Assembly: GCA_963608705.1 (NCBI GenBank)
Contig: CAVDHB010000041.1
Location: forward strand, 1-64,000
Length of the DNA stretch: 64,000 bases
Reading direction: 5' to 3'
Source of the DNA: CAVDHB01 sp963608705
Lineage (GTDB): Bacteria; Bacteroidota; Bacteroidia; Bacteroidales; Bacteroidaceae
Shown: positions 15,923-25,637 of the stretch, piece by piece
How the letters are laid out: every line of letters starts with the position of its first letter
How positions within the stretch are numbered: the stretch's first letter is position 1
The notes under the pieces: generated by a model
Told to the model about the DNA's origin: nothing
Seen by the model: only the letters and a program-made list of their open reading frames with translations
Databases searched by the model: none
Program-made: the position numbers and the translations under genes

Positions 15923-18900
15923 ATGAGACTCTTAAACAAAATACTGAAAGTCATTTGTGTGACAATAGCCGCATTGGTATTGCTTGTCTGTGCGGCTGCC
16001 GCTTCCTTGTATATTCCCGCCGTGCAGAACTTCGTGGTGGGGAAAGTGGCCGCTTACGCTTCGGAGAAAACGGGTATGCGCATATCCATGAGGAGGGTGC
16101 TGCTGACATGGCCGTTAGACTTGCGTCTCGAAGGCGCCCAGGCTATACAGGGAAAAGACACGCTTTTCGCCGCAAGAGATTTCATTGCCTCTGTGAAGCT
16201 TCGTCCTCTTTTCCGCAGCCAAGTGGTACTCGACAGGGCAAGACTTATTGACGCAAAGGTGAACACGCTGGATTTGGTGAAAGCCTGCCGGGTATCGGGC
16301 AAGGTGGGGGACTTGGACATACGGGCCAGGAACATCGCTTTGAAGCGGTCTGCTGCGGTAGTGAATGAGGTCTCGTTGGCCGGTGCGGATTTGAAAGTGG
16401 TGATACCCGACTCTGTACCGCCTGACACTACGCCTTCCCAGCCTGTATTGTGGCGTATTCTTGCGCAGAAGGTGCGCATTGTAGACAGTCGTGTCTCTTA
16501 TACAGGCCCGGATTCCGCCTATATGCATATAGAAGGACGGACGAAGGAAATGGAGATGCGCAACGGCTATTTTGATTTGGCCAAAGCACTGTATAAAGCG
16601 GATGCGTTGCGAATAGACAGTACGGACGTGCGTTTCGACGGAGACCGCTTCCAGCCTATGAAACGAGGCATAGACCCGATGCATCTTTTCATTCAAGGAC
16701 TTTGTGCGGAGGTGGATTCCTTTCAAAATCAAGGCGTGAAGGTGAGGGCTGTGTTGCGCAGTTTTTCAATGGCGGAACGTTGCGGTTTGCGGGTGCGGGA
16801 AGCGAAAGGACGTTTTGAGATGGATTCTCTCTTTTTCCATATTCCCGATTTTATGCTCCGCACGGAGAATAGTTATCTGTCTGTGCGGACGGACTTGAAT
16901 ACCAACGCCTTGCTTCCTGCCCACAAGGAGAGAATGTGGGGACGGATGTTCGCCACGTTAGGAAAACAAGACTTGTTGAGCCTTGCGGGAGACAGATTGC
17001 CCAAGGAGGCTGCGAGGTATATACCCAACGAGCCGGTCATTCTGCGGATGGGAGTGGACGGAAATCTCTCGGACATGACCATTGCCGGAATGCAGGTGGA
17101 GGCTTCCCGCATCGGGTGGTTGCAGGCTTCGGGCAGACTGAAGGATGTATTGTCGGAGAAGAGAAGCGGAACGGTGAACTTCCGTACTCGGTTGAAAGAC
17201 CTTTCTTTTTACACCAAGGGAATGGGACTGAAAGAGGTGATGATACCTCGGAATATACGCCTTGAGGGACAGGCTTCTTTCAGCGGTTCTTTATACAAGG
17301 CAAACCTTCAGTACGAGGAGAACGGAAGCCGGGTGGACTTGGACGGACAATGCGATTTGGATAAGGAGACTTATCAAGCGAAGGCCGGCATAAGGAACTT
17401 GCAGATTACCCATTATATAAAGAATGACTCTCTGCGGACTTTCTCGGGAGATGTGGCCGTAAGAGGAGAGGGCTTTAATCCTCTTTCCCCACGTACAAAG
17501 TTTCATTCTGAAGCCTCTGTGCATCAGTTCAACTACGGGCGGTATGATGCACGAGGGCTTTCGTGGAAGGCCGATATGCAGAATGGACGTTTGCGGGGCG
17601 ATGTCAGAATCCACAACGATTACTTGTTGATGGGAGCTTCTGTGAGGGGAACGCTGCGGAAGAAATTCCTGTACGGCAATGTGAACCTTAATGTGTACAT
17701 GGCTGACTTGAAGGCTTTGCATTTGCAGGATTCTGCCTCCATCGTAGGAGGAAAGTTGGCCGTGGACTTGCTGACAGACTTGAAAAACCGGCATAGGGTG
17801 AGGGCTTCTCTCTATGACACCTATATGACCGTACCGCAGGGTACGTTCTATCCGCTGGACTGGAATGTGCTGGCTTTCACATTGCCTGATTCCGCCTTTG
17901 CCAGAGTCTCGGCCGGGGATATGCACTTCCGCATGGAGAGCCGTAACAGTATGCCGGTCATCGTGCGGAAAGCGAAGGAATTCACGGCGGAGTTGATGAG
18001 GCAGCAGCAAAACAAGGAGCTGGATCAGCCAGCGTTGAAGCGTTGTCTTCCCGATATGAACCTTGATTTCTCTTCAGGCCATCTGAATCCGCTGAACCGT
18101 ATTCTCAGGCAATGGAAGTTTGACTATGACACGCTGACGTTAGGAATGCGTACTTCGTCTGAAAGGGGAATCTTCGCAAAGACGGAGATGTTCGGAGGCA
18201 AGGTCAGCGAGATGCAGCTGGACACGGTAAGGGCGTATATCATCGAGGGGAAAAACGGAGTGGTGAATCTTTACGGACAAGTGAAGAACGGCCCAAAGAA
18301 CCCACAATATGTATTTGAGTCTGTGTTGAAGGGAGTGGTGAATCAGAAAGGAATAGATTTGTTCACCACTTTCTATGACCGCAACCGCGTGAAGGGCATG
18401 GAGACAGGGATAAACGTGAACTTTATGGATGACGGTTTGATGCTGAAAGCATTGAACCAACAGCCTATATTGGCTTACCAACGGTTCGAGGTGAATCCCG
18501 ACAACTACGTGTATATCGACAAAGAGAATCATGTGAGAGCGAATCTTCGCCTGACTTCGGAAGAGGGGACAGGATTTGCCTTGACTTCCAATAATGACAC
18601 GACAGCGCAGGCGGCACAGCAGGATGTGACGCTGACCTTGCACAAGGTGGACGTGGGGAAAGTGTTGGCTACCATGCCTTATTTGCCTAATATGGGCGGA
18701 ATACTCGAAGGAGATGTGCGTTTTATACAGAGGGATAACGTGCCTTCGTTCAACGCTCAGCTGGCGGTGAATGATTTTAAGTATGAGGGGACATCCATGG
18801 GAAACATAGCCTCTAACTTGATATACGTTCCTAAGGAGGACGGTACGCATGTGGTAAACGGGGAGATAATGCGGAACGATGAAACGGTCATGACACTTGA

Positions 18901-20569
18901 CGGAGGCTATAAGACGGAAGGCAATGGACAACTGAATGCCAACCTTACGATGGTGGATTTCCCGTTAGACATGGCGAACGCTTTCATACCTGACAATATG
19001 ACCTCTGTGGCGGGAAAAGCGAACGGCACTTTGTCTTTGAAGGGGAATCCCGACAAGCCGGAGGTGAACGGTGTGGTGGATTTGGACAGTATGACGGTGC
19101 GGTCGGCGTTGTTCTCTTTGAATTACCGACTTCCTAAACGCACGGTGGAGATAAAGGACAATGTGCTTTCATTGAAGGATATTCAGATGTACGGCACCGG
19201 GGACAGTCCCTTGCGGCTGAACGGTACGGTGGATTTCAGAGATTTGGACAGAATAAAGCCGGACTTGACCGTGGGAGCGAGGAATTTTGCGGTGTTGAAC
19301 GCTCGGCGTACACTGTCTTCCGTCTTGTATGGCAAGGTGTTTGTCAATCTGTATTCTCGTTTGACTGGGACAATGAACAATCTGCGTATGAACGGTGGAG
19401 TACAGGTGCTGGGCAACACGGATGTGACGTATGTGTTGCAGGACACTCCTTTGACCGTAGAGGACAGGTTGAGCGGACTGGTGACTTTCAAGGATTTCAA
19501 TGCGGCTCGTAAAGCGCAGGAGAATCCAGACAGAAGTCGCAGGGACTCCACTGCCATCGCCCAGCCACAGCCTGATAAATTCATGGGAGTGAACATGAGT
19601 ATGACCCTCTCTGTGGAACAAGGGGCGCAGATAAAGTGTGACCTCAGTGCCAACCAGAACAGTTATGTGAACTTGGAAGGTGGGGGAGACCTCCGCATGA
19701 AATATACCTCGGACGCAGGATTGAGCTTGACAGGTAGGTACACGTTGAACAATGGAGAGATGAAATACGAGCTGCCAGTGATACCGCTGAAGACTTTTAC
19801 CATCACCAACGGAAGCTATATCGAGTTCTTCGGCGACCCGATGAATCCTACGTTGAATATTTCCGCCAAGGAGCGTACAAGGGCTTTGGTGGGCGGAAAA
19901 GGTGAGGCTCAACGCTCGGTGAACTTCGATGTGGGAGTGGCTATTTCGCAGACGTTGGAGAAGATGGGGTTGGCATTTACACTGGAGGCTCCGGACGATG
20001 CTTCGGTGCAACAGGAACTCTCCGCCATGACACCAGAGGAAAGAGGCAAACTGGCGGTCACGATGCTGTCTACGGGAATGTACATGGGCGGAAGTGGCGG
20101 TTTCGACATGAACAATGCCTTGAATGTCTTCCTCCAGAATGAGATTTCCAATATTACGGGAAACGCATTGAAAAGCGTGGACCTTTCTGTGGGTATGGAG
20201 AATAACAAGGATGAGTCGGGTGCCAACCGCACAGACTATTCGTTCAAGTTTTCCAAGCGTTTCTGGGGTAATCGTCTGATTGTGAATATTGGCGGTACGG
20301 TGTCGAGTGGAAATAACACAAATGCCAATCAAGAAGAGTCATTGATTAACGATGTGTCCGTGGAGTACCGTCTGGATAATTCAGGTACTCGTTACGTGAG
20401 GCTGTATCATGTGATGCAGTACGATGATTTGCTGGATGGTAATGTGCAAGTGACTGGGGCGGGATTTGTGCTTCGGAAGAAGATGACACGTTTCGGGGAA
20501 TTGTTCATCTTCCGTAAGCGGAACCGTTCACAGAATATACCGGCTGGCTCAATGCGGAGAACAAAATAG
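15923..20569 (+). CDS. tamB: TamB-like translocation and assembly module / AsmA-family protein
   Basis: About 1548 residues. One N-terminal membrane helix (residues ~5-27, LKVICVTIAALVLLVCAAAA) is followed by YIPAVQNFVVGKVAAYAS, the standard start of the TamB/DUF490 family. A very long beta-rich taco-like region spans the periplasm. The C-terminal DUF490 domain includes LSLTGRYTLNNGEMKYELPV, ITNGSYIEFFGDPMNPTLNI and a final beta-strand region. TamB proteins bridge inner and outer membranes and serve outer-membrane assembly or phospholipid transport. The frame is open further up to 15884, but those starts lie upstream of or inside the promoter box. The next gene, encoding the outer-membrane partner, starts 7 bases after the stop. 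Confidence 0.9.
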   Translation: MRLLNKILKVICVTIAALVLLVCAAAASLYIPAVQNFVVGKVAAYASEKTGMRISMRRVLLTWPLDLRLEGAQAIQGKDTLFAARDFIASVKLRPLFRSQVVLDRARLIDAKVNTLDLVKACRVSGKVGDLDIRARNIALKRSAAVVNEVSLAGADLKVVIPDSVPPDTTPSQPVLWRILAQKVRIVDSRVSYTGPDSAYMHIEGRTKEMEMRNGYFDLAKALYKADALRIDSTDVRFDGDRFQPMKRGIDPMHLFIQGLCAEVDSFQNQGVKVRAVLRSFSMAERCGLRVREAKGRFEMDSLFFHIPDFMLRTENSYLSVRTDLNTNALLPAHKERMWGRMFATLGKQDLLSLAGDRLPKEAARYIPNEPVILRMGVDGNLSDMTIAGMQVEASRIGWLQASGRLKDVLSEKRSGTVNFRTRLKDLSFYTKGMGLKEVMIPRNIRLEGQASFSGSLYKANLQYEENGSRVDLDGQCDLDKETYQAKAGIRNLQITHYIKNDSLRTFSGDVAVRGEGFNPLSPRTKFHSEASVHQFNYGRYDARGLSWKADMQNGRLRGDVRIHNDYLLMGASVRGTLRKKFLYGNVNLNVYMADLKALHLQDSASIVGGKLAVDLLTDLKNRHRVRASLYDTYMTVPQGTFYPLDWNVLAFTLPDSAFARVSAGDMHFRMESRNSMPVIVRKAKEFTAELMRQQQNKELDQPALKRCLPDMNLDFSSGHLNPLNRILRQWKFDYDTLTLGMRTSSERGIFAKTEMFGGKVSEMQLDTVRAYIIEGKNGVVNLYGQVKNGPKNPQYVFESVLKGVVNQKGIDLFTTFYDRNRVKGMETGINVNFMDDGLMLKALNQQPILAYQRFEVNPDNYVYIDKENHVRANLRLTSEEGTGFALTSNNDTTAQAAQQDVTLTLHKVDVGKVLATMPYLPNMGGILEGDVRFIQRDNVPSFNAQLAVNDFKYEGTSMGNIASNLIYVPKEDGTHVVNGEIMRNDETVMTLDGGYKTEGNGQLNANLTMVDFPLDMANAFIPDNMTSVAGKANGTLSLKGNPDKPEVNGVVDLDSMTVRSALFSLNYRLPKRTVEIKDNVLSLKDIQMYGTGDSPLRLNGTVDFRDLDRIKPDLTVGARNFAVLNARRTLSSVLYGKVFVNLYSRLTGTMNNLRMNGGVQVLGNTDVTYVLQDTPLTVEDRLSGLVTFKDFNAARKAQENPDRSRRDSTAIAQPQPDKFMGVNMSMTLSVEQGAQIKCDLSANQNSYVNLEGGGDLRMKYTSDAGLSLTGRYTLNNGEMKYELPVIPLKTFTITNGSYIEFFGDPMNPTLNISAKERTRALVGGKGEAQRSVNFDVGVAISQTLEKMGLAFTLEAPDDASVQQELSAMTPEERGKLAVTMLSTGMYMGGSGGFDMNNALNVFLQNEISNITGNALKSVDLSVGMENNKDESGANRTDYSFKFSKRFWGNRLIVNIGGTVSSGNNTNANQEESLINDVSVEYRLDNSGTRYVRLYHVMQYDDLLDGNVQVTGAGFVLRKKMTRFGELFIFRKRNRSQNIPAGSMRRTK

Positions 20570-20576
20570 AGAACGC

Positions 20577-22892
20577 ATGAAGAAATTACTATATATAACA
20601 ATGGTATGGCTGCTTACAGCCTGTTCGCTAACCCGGAATTTGCAGGAAGGGGAGACGCTCTATACGGGTATCAAGAAACTCTCTGTGGAGGACAAGGACA
20701 AGTCCGCTCATGGAGCCACTACGCTTGAGGAGGTGGAAGCGGCGTTGAGCTATCCGCCGAACGGAGCGATATTTGGCAGTTCTTCGTTGCGGAATCCCTT
20801 TCAGATAGGACTGTGGACATACAATGCGTGGGTGAACCACCAAAACAACTGGTTCGGAAAATGGATATTCAATACGTTTGCCTCGAAACCTGTGTATGTT
20901 CGCACGGTGAATCCTGCGACTCGTGTAAAAGTGGCGCAGAATGTGTTGCGCAACTACGGTTATTTCTCCGGTGCGGTGAGCTATGATACGGTGGTGGCGG
21001 GAAATCGGAAAGCGAAAATAAACTACACGGTGCGGATGGGAGGACTGCATACCTTGGATTCTATTGAATACAGGGGCTTCCCGAATGGGATGGATTCGTT
21101 GCTCAATGCCACAGCGGAGCAGCGTGTCTTGCGAAAAGGAAACGGATTCAGTGCATTGGATTTGGAGAATGAACGGACAAGGCTCTCCGATTTGTTCCGT
21201 AATCACGGCTATTTCTTCTATCGCCCTGATTATACGATGTACGAGGCTGATACTGTGCAGACATCGGGCAAGGTGCAACTGAGGGTGAGTCCTGACCCGG
21301 CAGCACCGAAAAGAGCTATGCGGAAATGGTATGTGGGAGGATTGCGGATGAATTTACGTCGTCCTGTCGGTGAGAATGCCTACGGACAGGAAGCGTTGAC
21401 AGACTCTTTCATATACAAACGATTGATTATAAAATGGTCGGGAAAGAAACCGCCAATCAAGGTGAAAAGTCTTTTCCGTACATTCACGTTTAAGAACAAA
21501 GACGAATATCGCTTGTCTGATGAGCGGGAGACTACTCGGCGTATGAATGCTTTGGGGATGTTCAGTCAAGTGGACTTCACCTATCATCCGAGAGATACCA
21601 CCGCACTTTGTGATACATTGGACATGGTACTTACTACTACGTTGGACAAACCGCTGGACGGTCGTTTTGCGGTGGGTGTGACCACGAAGAGCAATGACCA
21701 GACAGGGCCTGCGGTGTCTATCGGACTGACAAGACGTAACATCTTCAGAGGGGCGGAGACGTTTAATATAGATTTGTCTGGCTCTTATGAGTGGCAGACG
21801 AACAACGAGAAAAGCCAGTCGGGGGTGAGTATCAATTCTTATGAGTTGAACTTGGGCGCCTCCTTGGATTTCCCTCGTCTGTTCTTGCCGAATTTCATAG
21901 CCAAGCGTTTCCGCCGGCCAGCCACCTCAAAGCTGTCGGTGAATATAGATTGGATGAACCGTTCAAAGTATTTCACGATGGTGTCTATGGGGGCGGACAT
22001 CGCCTACTCTTGGCAACCAAAGACCTATGTGAAACATACTTTCACGCTGTTTAGTCTGACTTATATCAACCGTATGAAAGTGACTTCGCTTTTTAATGAG
22101 TTAATGCAGACGAACCCAGCCTTGCAGAAGAGTATGGCAAACCAGTTCAAGCCAGTGGTGGCTTACAGTTTCTTGTTCGACAATTCTGCGGATAAGCAGC
22201 GGAAAGACCGCTTTTGGTGGAAGACGGACATCTCGGAGGCGGGAAATGGCTTGGCACTCTATGACCGTATCACAGGAAAGTCTTTCAGCCAGAAGGAGAA
22301 AACACTCTTCGGTACTCCTTATTCTCAGTACTTGAAGCTGGTGTCTGAGTTCCGCTGGACAAGGGCTTTCAACTCTCGTGAGGGATTGGCCACCAGGGTA
22401 AAGGCAGGGGTAGTATGGGCATACGGCAACTCCTATACCGCACCCTATAACGAGCAGTTCTATGTGGGAGGTGCGAACAGTATTCGTGCTTTTACGGTAC
22501 GTTCAGTGGGACCAGGTTCGTTTGTGCCAGGTAAGGGATTGTACTCTTATTTGGATCAGACTGGCTCGGCGATATTTGAGGCGAATGCGGAATATAGGTT
22601 CAACCTTTTCGGTCATCTGTATGGAGCCACTTTTCTTGACATGGGAAATATATGGACGTTAAAGAATGACCCGTCTCGTCCGGGGAGTCTGTTCTCTTTC
22701 GGTAAGTTTTTTCGGCAGCTGGCCGTGGGTACAGGTGCGGGACTTCGCTATGATATGGACTTCATCGTGCTCAGACTTGACCTGGGAATAGGGCTGCATT
22801 TGCCCTACGATACGGGTAAGGGAGGATGGTATAATATACCTCGTTTCAAGGACGGACTCGGCTTGCATTTGGCTGTGGGTTATCCTTTCTAA
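20577..22892 (+). CDS. lipidated TamA/BamA-family outer-membrane protein (TamL type)
   Basis: 771 residues with lipobox LTAC (Cys16), so lipidated, unlike proteobacterial TamA. POTRA-like domains occupy about residues 100-310 (for example VKVAQNVLRNYGYFSGAVSY). The C-terminal Omp85 barrel contains the lid-lock type motif region GGANSIRAFTVRSVGPGSF (residues ~630-648), matching the family's G-G-x-x-S-(I/V)-R-G/A-(F/Y) signature. The barrel ends in a terminal aromatic residue (HLAVGYPF). Paired with tamB in one operon, it should form the outer-membrane end of a TAM-like system. The lipidated form is characteristic of Bacteroidetes. Confidence 0.88.
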   Translation: MKKLLYITMVWLLTACSLTRNLQEGETLYTGIKKLSVEDKDKSAHGATTLEEVEAALSYPPNGAIFGSSSLRNPFQIGLWTYNAWVNHQNNWFGKWIFNTFASKPVYVRTVNPATRVKVAQNVLRNYGYFSGAVSYDTVVAGNRKAKINYTVRMGGLHTLDSIEYRGFPNGMDSLLNATAEQRVLRKGNGFSALDLENERTRLSDLFRNHGYFFYRPDYTMYEADTVQTSGKVQLRVSPDPAAPKRAMRKWYVGGLRMNLRRPVGENAYGQEALTDSFIYKRLIIKWSGKKPPIKVKSLFRTFTFKNKDEYRLSDERETTRRMNALGMFSQVDFTYHPRDTTALCDTLDMVLTTTLDKPLDGRFAVGVTTKSNDQTGPAVSIGLTRRNIFRGAETFNIDLSGSYEWQTNNEKSQSGVSINSYELNLGASLDFPRLFLPNFIAKRFRRPATSKLSVNIDWMNRSKYFTMVSMGADIAYSWQPKTYVKHTFTLFSLTYINRMKVTSLFNELMQTNPALQKSMANQFKPVVAYSFLFDNSADKQRKDRFWWKTDISEAGNGLALYDRITGKSFSQKEKTLFGTPYSQYLKLVSEFRWTRAFNSREGLATRVKAGVVWAYGNSYTAPYNEQFYVGGANSIRAFTVRSVGPGSFVPGKGLYSYLDQTGSAIFEANAEYRFNLFGHLYGATFLDMGNIWTLKNDPSRPGSLFSFGKFFRQLAVGTGAGLRYDMDFIVLRLDLGIGLHLPYDTGKGGWYNIPRFKDGLGLHLAVGYPF

Positions 22893-22928
22893 ATAGAATA
22901 CATTATAAAAAGATTGAGATAGATAATA

Positions 22929-23588
22929 ATGGAAAGTAAGAAGTACACGACCATCGTGTTCGACTGCGATGGCACGTTATTGGACTCGCTTTATGATTTG
23001 TATGCCAGTACGAACTATGCGTTGGCGCAATGCGGGTATCCGACAAGGACATTGGACGAGGTGAGACGCTTTGTGGGAAACGGAGTGAGACTGTTGATGG
23101 AACGTGCCACTCCTGAGAGCATCTCTCAGGCTGACTTTGACAAATGCTATGCTGTGTTTAAAAAGCATTATGCGATAAATTGCGGAGCTACGACTAAGCC
23201 CTATGAAGGTATCATGGAGATGTTGGAAGCTTTGTCGAAGAAAGGGTATAAGTTGGCTTTGGTATCCAACAAGCCAGACGGACAGGTACAGACACTGAAT
23301 AATGAATTCTTCAGCTGTTTTATCCCCGTGGCTATTGGAGAGCAGGAGGATAAAGGCATTCGCAAGAAACCTGCACCAGACATGGTGGAGGAAGCATTGC
23401 GGCAGTTGCACAGTGAGAAATCAGAGGCCGTTTATGTAGGAGACTCCGATGTGGATGTGGCCACGGGAAAGAATTGTGGGATGAACTGTATCTCGGTGTT
23501 GTGGGGATTCCGTGATAAGGATTTTCTGGTGGAACACGGAGCCACTACCTTTATTAAGGAGCCGATGGAGATTCTGGGTTTGGTGTAA
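22929..23588 (+). CDS. HAD family hydrolase, phosphoglycolate phosphatase-like
   Basis: 219 residues of the HAD-IA subfamily. Motif I is FDCDGTLLDS (nucleophile Asp and acid/base Asp, residues ~11-20), motif II is LVSNKP near 114-119, motif III Lys is in KKPAPD near 143-148, and motif IV is VGDSDVDV near 166-173. The helical cap between motifs I and II is of the Gph/PGP type. The closest functional guess is 2-phosphoglycolate phosphatase (Gph), which removes a DNA-repair by-product, but this group is promiscuous. It follows the tamL gene by 36 bases. Confidence 0.85.
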   Translation: MESKKYTTIVFDCDGTLLDSLYDLYASTNYALAQCGYPTRTLDEVRRFVGNGVRLLMERATPESISQADFDKCYAVFKKHYAINCGATTKPYEGIMEMLEALSKKGYKLALVSNKPDGQVQTLNNEFFSCFIPVAIGEQEDKGIRKKPAPDMVEEALRQLHSEKSEAVYVGDSDVDVATGKNCGMNCISVLWGFRDKDFLVEHGATTFIKEPMEILGLV

Positions 23589-23655
23589 GAAAAATTCAGA
23601 AAGGGGAAAATATATGTCAAACTACGCCATGTTAGTCTTTTTTTCAATAGGAACA

Positions 23656-23686
23656 TTGGTTGATTAAATGGATTTATCTAACTTTG
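23656..23686 (+). promoter_or_regulatory. promoter of the phospho-sugar mutase gene
   Basis: TTG (23656-23658), 20 bases, TAACTTTG (23679-23686); a near-consensus Bacteroidetes promoter 26 bases before the start codon. Confidence 0.8.
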
Positions 23687-23711
23687 CTGTCGAATAAAAC
23701 AATTATATTAT

Positions 23712-25463
23712 ATGGAAAATCAAGAACAGCTCATTAAAGAGTGTGAGAAGAAAGCACAGGAATGGCTTACCTCTCCAGTGTACGATGAGAAAACGAAGGC
23801 AGAGGTGCAGAAATTGTTGGATTCATCCGACAAGACACCTCTTATTGAGGCTTTTTATCGCAGCCTTGAGTTTGGTACGGGCGGATTGCGCGGTATCATG
23901 GGGGCTGGTACGAACCGTATGAACATTTACACGGTAGGTGCCGCCACACAGGGCTTGAGCAATTATCTGAAAAAGAGTTTCCCCGGACAGCAGATAAAGG
24001 TTTGCATAGGTTATGACTGCCGTAATAACAGTTTGCTGTTCGCCTTGACCAGTGCGAATATCTTCTCTGCCAATGGTATCAAGGTCTATATCTTCGATGA
24101 GATGCGTCCGACACCAGAAATGTCTTTCGCTATCCGTCATTTCCACTGCCAGAGCGGTATTATCTTGACTGCCAGCCATAATCCGAAAGAATATAATGGC
24201 TACAAGGCATATTGGGACGATGGCGCACAGGTACTTCCGCCTCATGACAAGGGTATTATTGATGAGGTGAACAAGGTTAAAGTAGAAGATATTAAGTTCC
24301 AAGGTAACGAAGAGCTTATCGAGTTCATCGGCAAGGAAATAGACGACTTGTACTTGGAGAAAGTACATACGCTTTCTATTGACAAGGAGGCTATCAACCG
24401 TCAGAAAGACTTGAAGATTGTCTATACTCCGTTGCACGGCACAGGTATGATGTTAGTACCGAAGTCTTTGAAAGTATGGGGCTTCGAGAATGTACACGTG
24501 GTGCCGCAGCAGGGTGTGAAGGATGGTAACTTCCCCACGGTGGTGTCTCCTAACCCGGAGAACGCTTCTGCCATGAAACTGGCTATTGACCTTGCGAAGA
24601 ATATTGACGCCGACTTGGTGATGGGTACAGACCCGGATGCCGACCGTATAGCTTTGGGATGCAAGAACGACAAGGGTGAGTGGATTCTGATGAACGGAAA
24701 CCAGACGGCTTTGATTTACCTTTATTATATCATTGAGAACCGTTTGAATAAGGGCTTGATGAAGGGTAACGAGTTCATCGTGAAGACGATTGTGACCACA
24801 GAGCTTATCAAGCGTATCGCAGAGAAGAATCACATCGAAATGTTTGATGTGTACACGGGATTCAAGTGGATTGCGCATGAGATTAAATTGAATGAGCCTG
24901 CTAAGCAGTATATCGGTGGTGGCGAAGAGTCTTTCGGGTTCTTGCCTGAAGACTTCGTTCGGGATAAGGATGGTGTGTCATCTGCATCTTTGCTGGCCGA
25001 GATTTGCGCTTGGGCGAAAGACAATGGCAAGTCTCTCTACGATATCCTGATGGATATGTACTTGAAGTATGGCTTCTCCATGAACTACATGATCAATGTG
25101 GTGCGTCCGGGAAAGACTGGTGCCGAGGAAATCGCCAAGATGATGGAGAACTATCGTCATAACGCTCCAAAGACATTGGGCGGAGACAAGGTGATTGCTG
25201 TGAAAGACTATGAGGCACTGACGGAGACTGACGCAGACGGTGCGGTGAAACCTTTGAATATGCCGGTGAAGAGCAATGTATTGCAGTACTTCACAGAAGG
25301 TGGTTGCAAGGTGTCTGTGCGTCCTTCTGGTACAGAACCCAAGATTAAGTTCTATATCGAGGTGGCTGGCAAGATGGAATGTCCGAAATGCTATGACGGA
25401 GCTTGCAAGGACACTAAGGAGAAAGCGTCTAAGATTGCCGAAGACTTAGGCGTGGAGCTTTGA
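23712..25463 (+). CDS. phospho-sugar mutase (phosphoglucomutase/phosphomannomutase, PgcA-like)
   Basis: 583 residues, the length of the alpha-D-phosphohexomutase group that includes Bacillus PgcA. Domain 1 has the phosphoserine loop TASHNPKEYNGYK (Ser155), domain 2 the metal-binding DPDADR (about 307-312), domain 3 the sugar-binding loop GGGEESFGF near 399-407, and domain 4 the phosphate-binding VRPSGTEPKIKFY near 536-548. It interconverts hexose-1- and hexose-6-phosphates, linking glycolysis with glycan precursors; the nucleotidyltransferase 0.8 kb downstream would use its product. It is monocistronic, with its own promoter and terminator. Confidence 0.93.
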   Translation: MENQEQLIKECEKKAQEWLTSPVYDEKTKAEVQKLLDSSDKTPLIEAFYRSLEFGTGGLRGIMGAGTNRMNIYTVGAATQGLSNYLKKSFPGQQIKVCIGYDCRNNSLLFALTSANIFSANGIKVYIFDEMRPTPEMSFAIRHFHCQSGIILTASHNPKEYNGYKAYWDDGAQVLPPHDKGIIDEVNKVKVEDIKFQGNEELIEFIGKEIDDLYLEKVHTLSIDKEAINRQKDLKIVYTPLHGTGMMLVPKSLKVWGFENVHVVPQQGVKDGNFPTVVSPNPENASAMKLAIDLAKNIDADLVMGTDPDADRIALGCKNDKGEWILMNGNQTALIYLYYIIENRLNKGLMKGNEFIVKTIVTTELIKRIAEKNHIEMFDVYTGFKWIAHEIKLNEPAKQYIGGGEESFGFLPEDFVRDKDGVSSASLLAEICAWAKDNGKSLYDILMDMYLKYGFSMNYMINVVRPGKTGAEEIAKMMENYRHNAPKTLGGDKVIAVKDYEALTETDADGAVKPLNMPVKSNVLQYFTEGGCKVSVRPSGTEPKIKFYIEVAGKMECPKCYDGACKDTKEKASKIAEDLGVEL

Positions 25464-25493
25464 TTAAACGAATATCACATAACAACTAATAAG

Positions 25494-25527
25494 AGCCGTA
25501 GTCTTTTTCGGAAGATTACGGCTTTTA
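25494..25527 (+). terminator. terminator of the phospho-sugar mutase gene
   Basis: Stem agccgtagtctt (25494-25505) with aagattacggct (25512-25523), one G-T mismatch, followed by TTTTA. Confidence 0.85.
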
Positions 25528-25607
25528 TTAAAGGTGTATTCTTCCAAATCCCCTGCTAAATTAAAGTTAAAGTATAAGGATGTGAAACGATTCTGAAATA
25601 TAAATGC

Positions 25608-25615
25608 TACTTTTG
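25608..25615 (+). promoter_or_regulatory. -7 box of the DUF4923 gene
   Basis: TACTTTTG followed by CAGCA, 23 bases before the ATG at 25638; it fits TAnnTTTG. Confidence 0.65.
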
Positions 25616-25637
25616 CAGCACTAAAGTGTAACATAAG

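Noticed and set aside
19169..20332. 387-codon minus-strand open frame within tamB
   Set aside because: Antisense shadow with no promoter, rich in His/Arg/Ser as usual for reverse frames of this codon usage.
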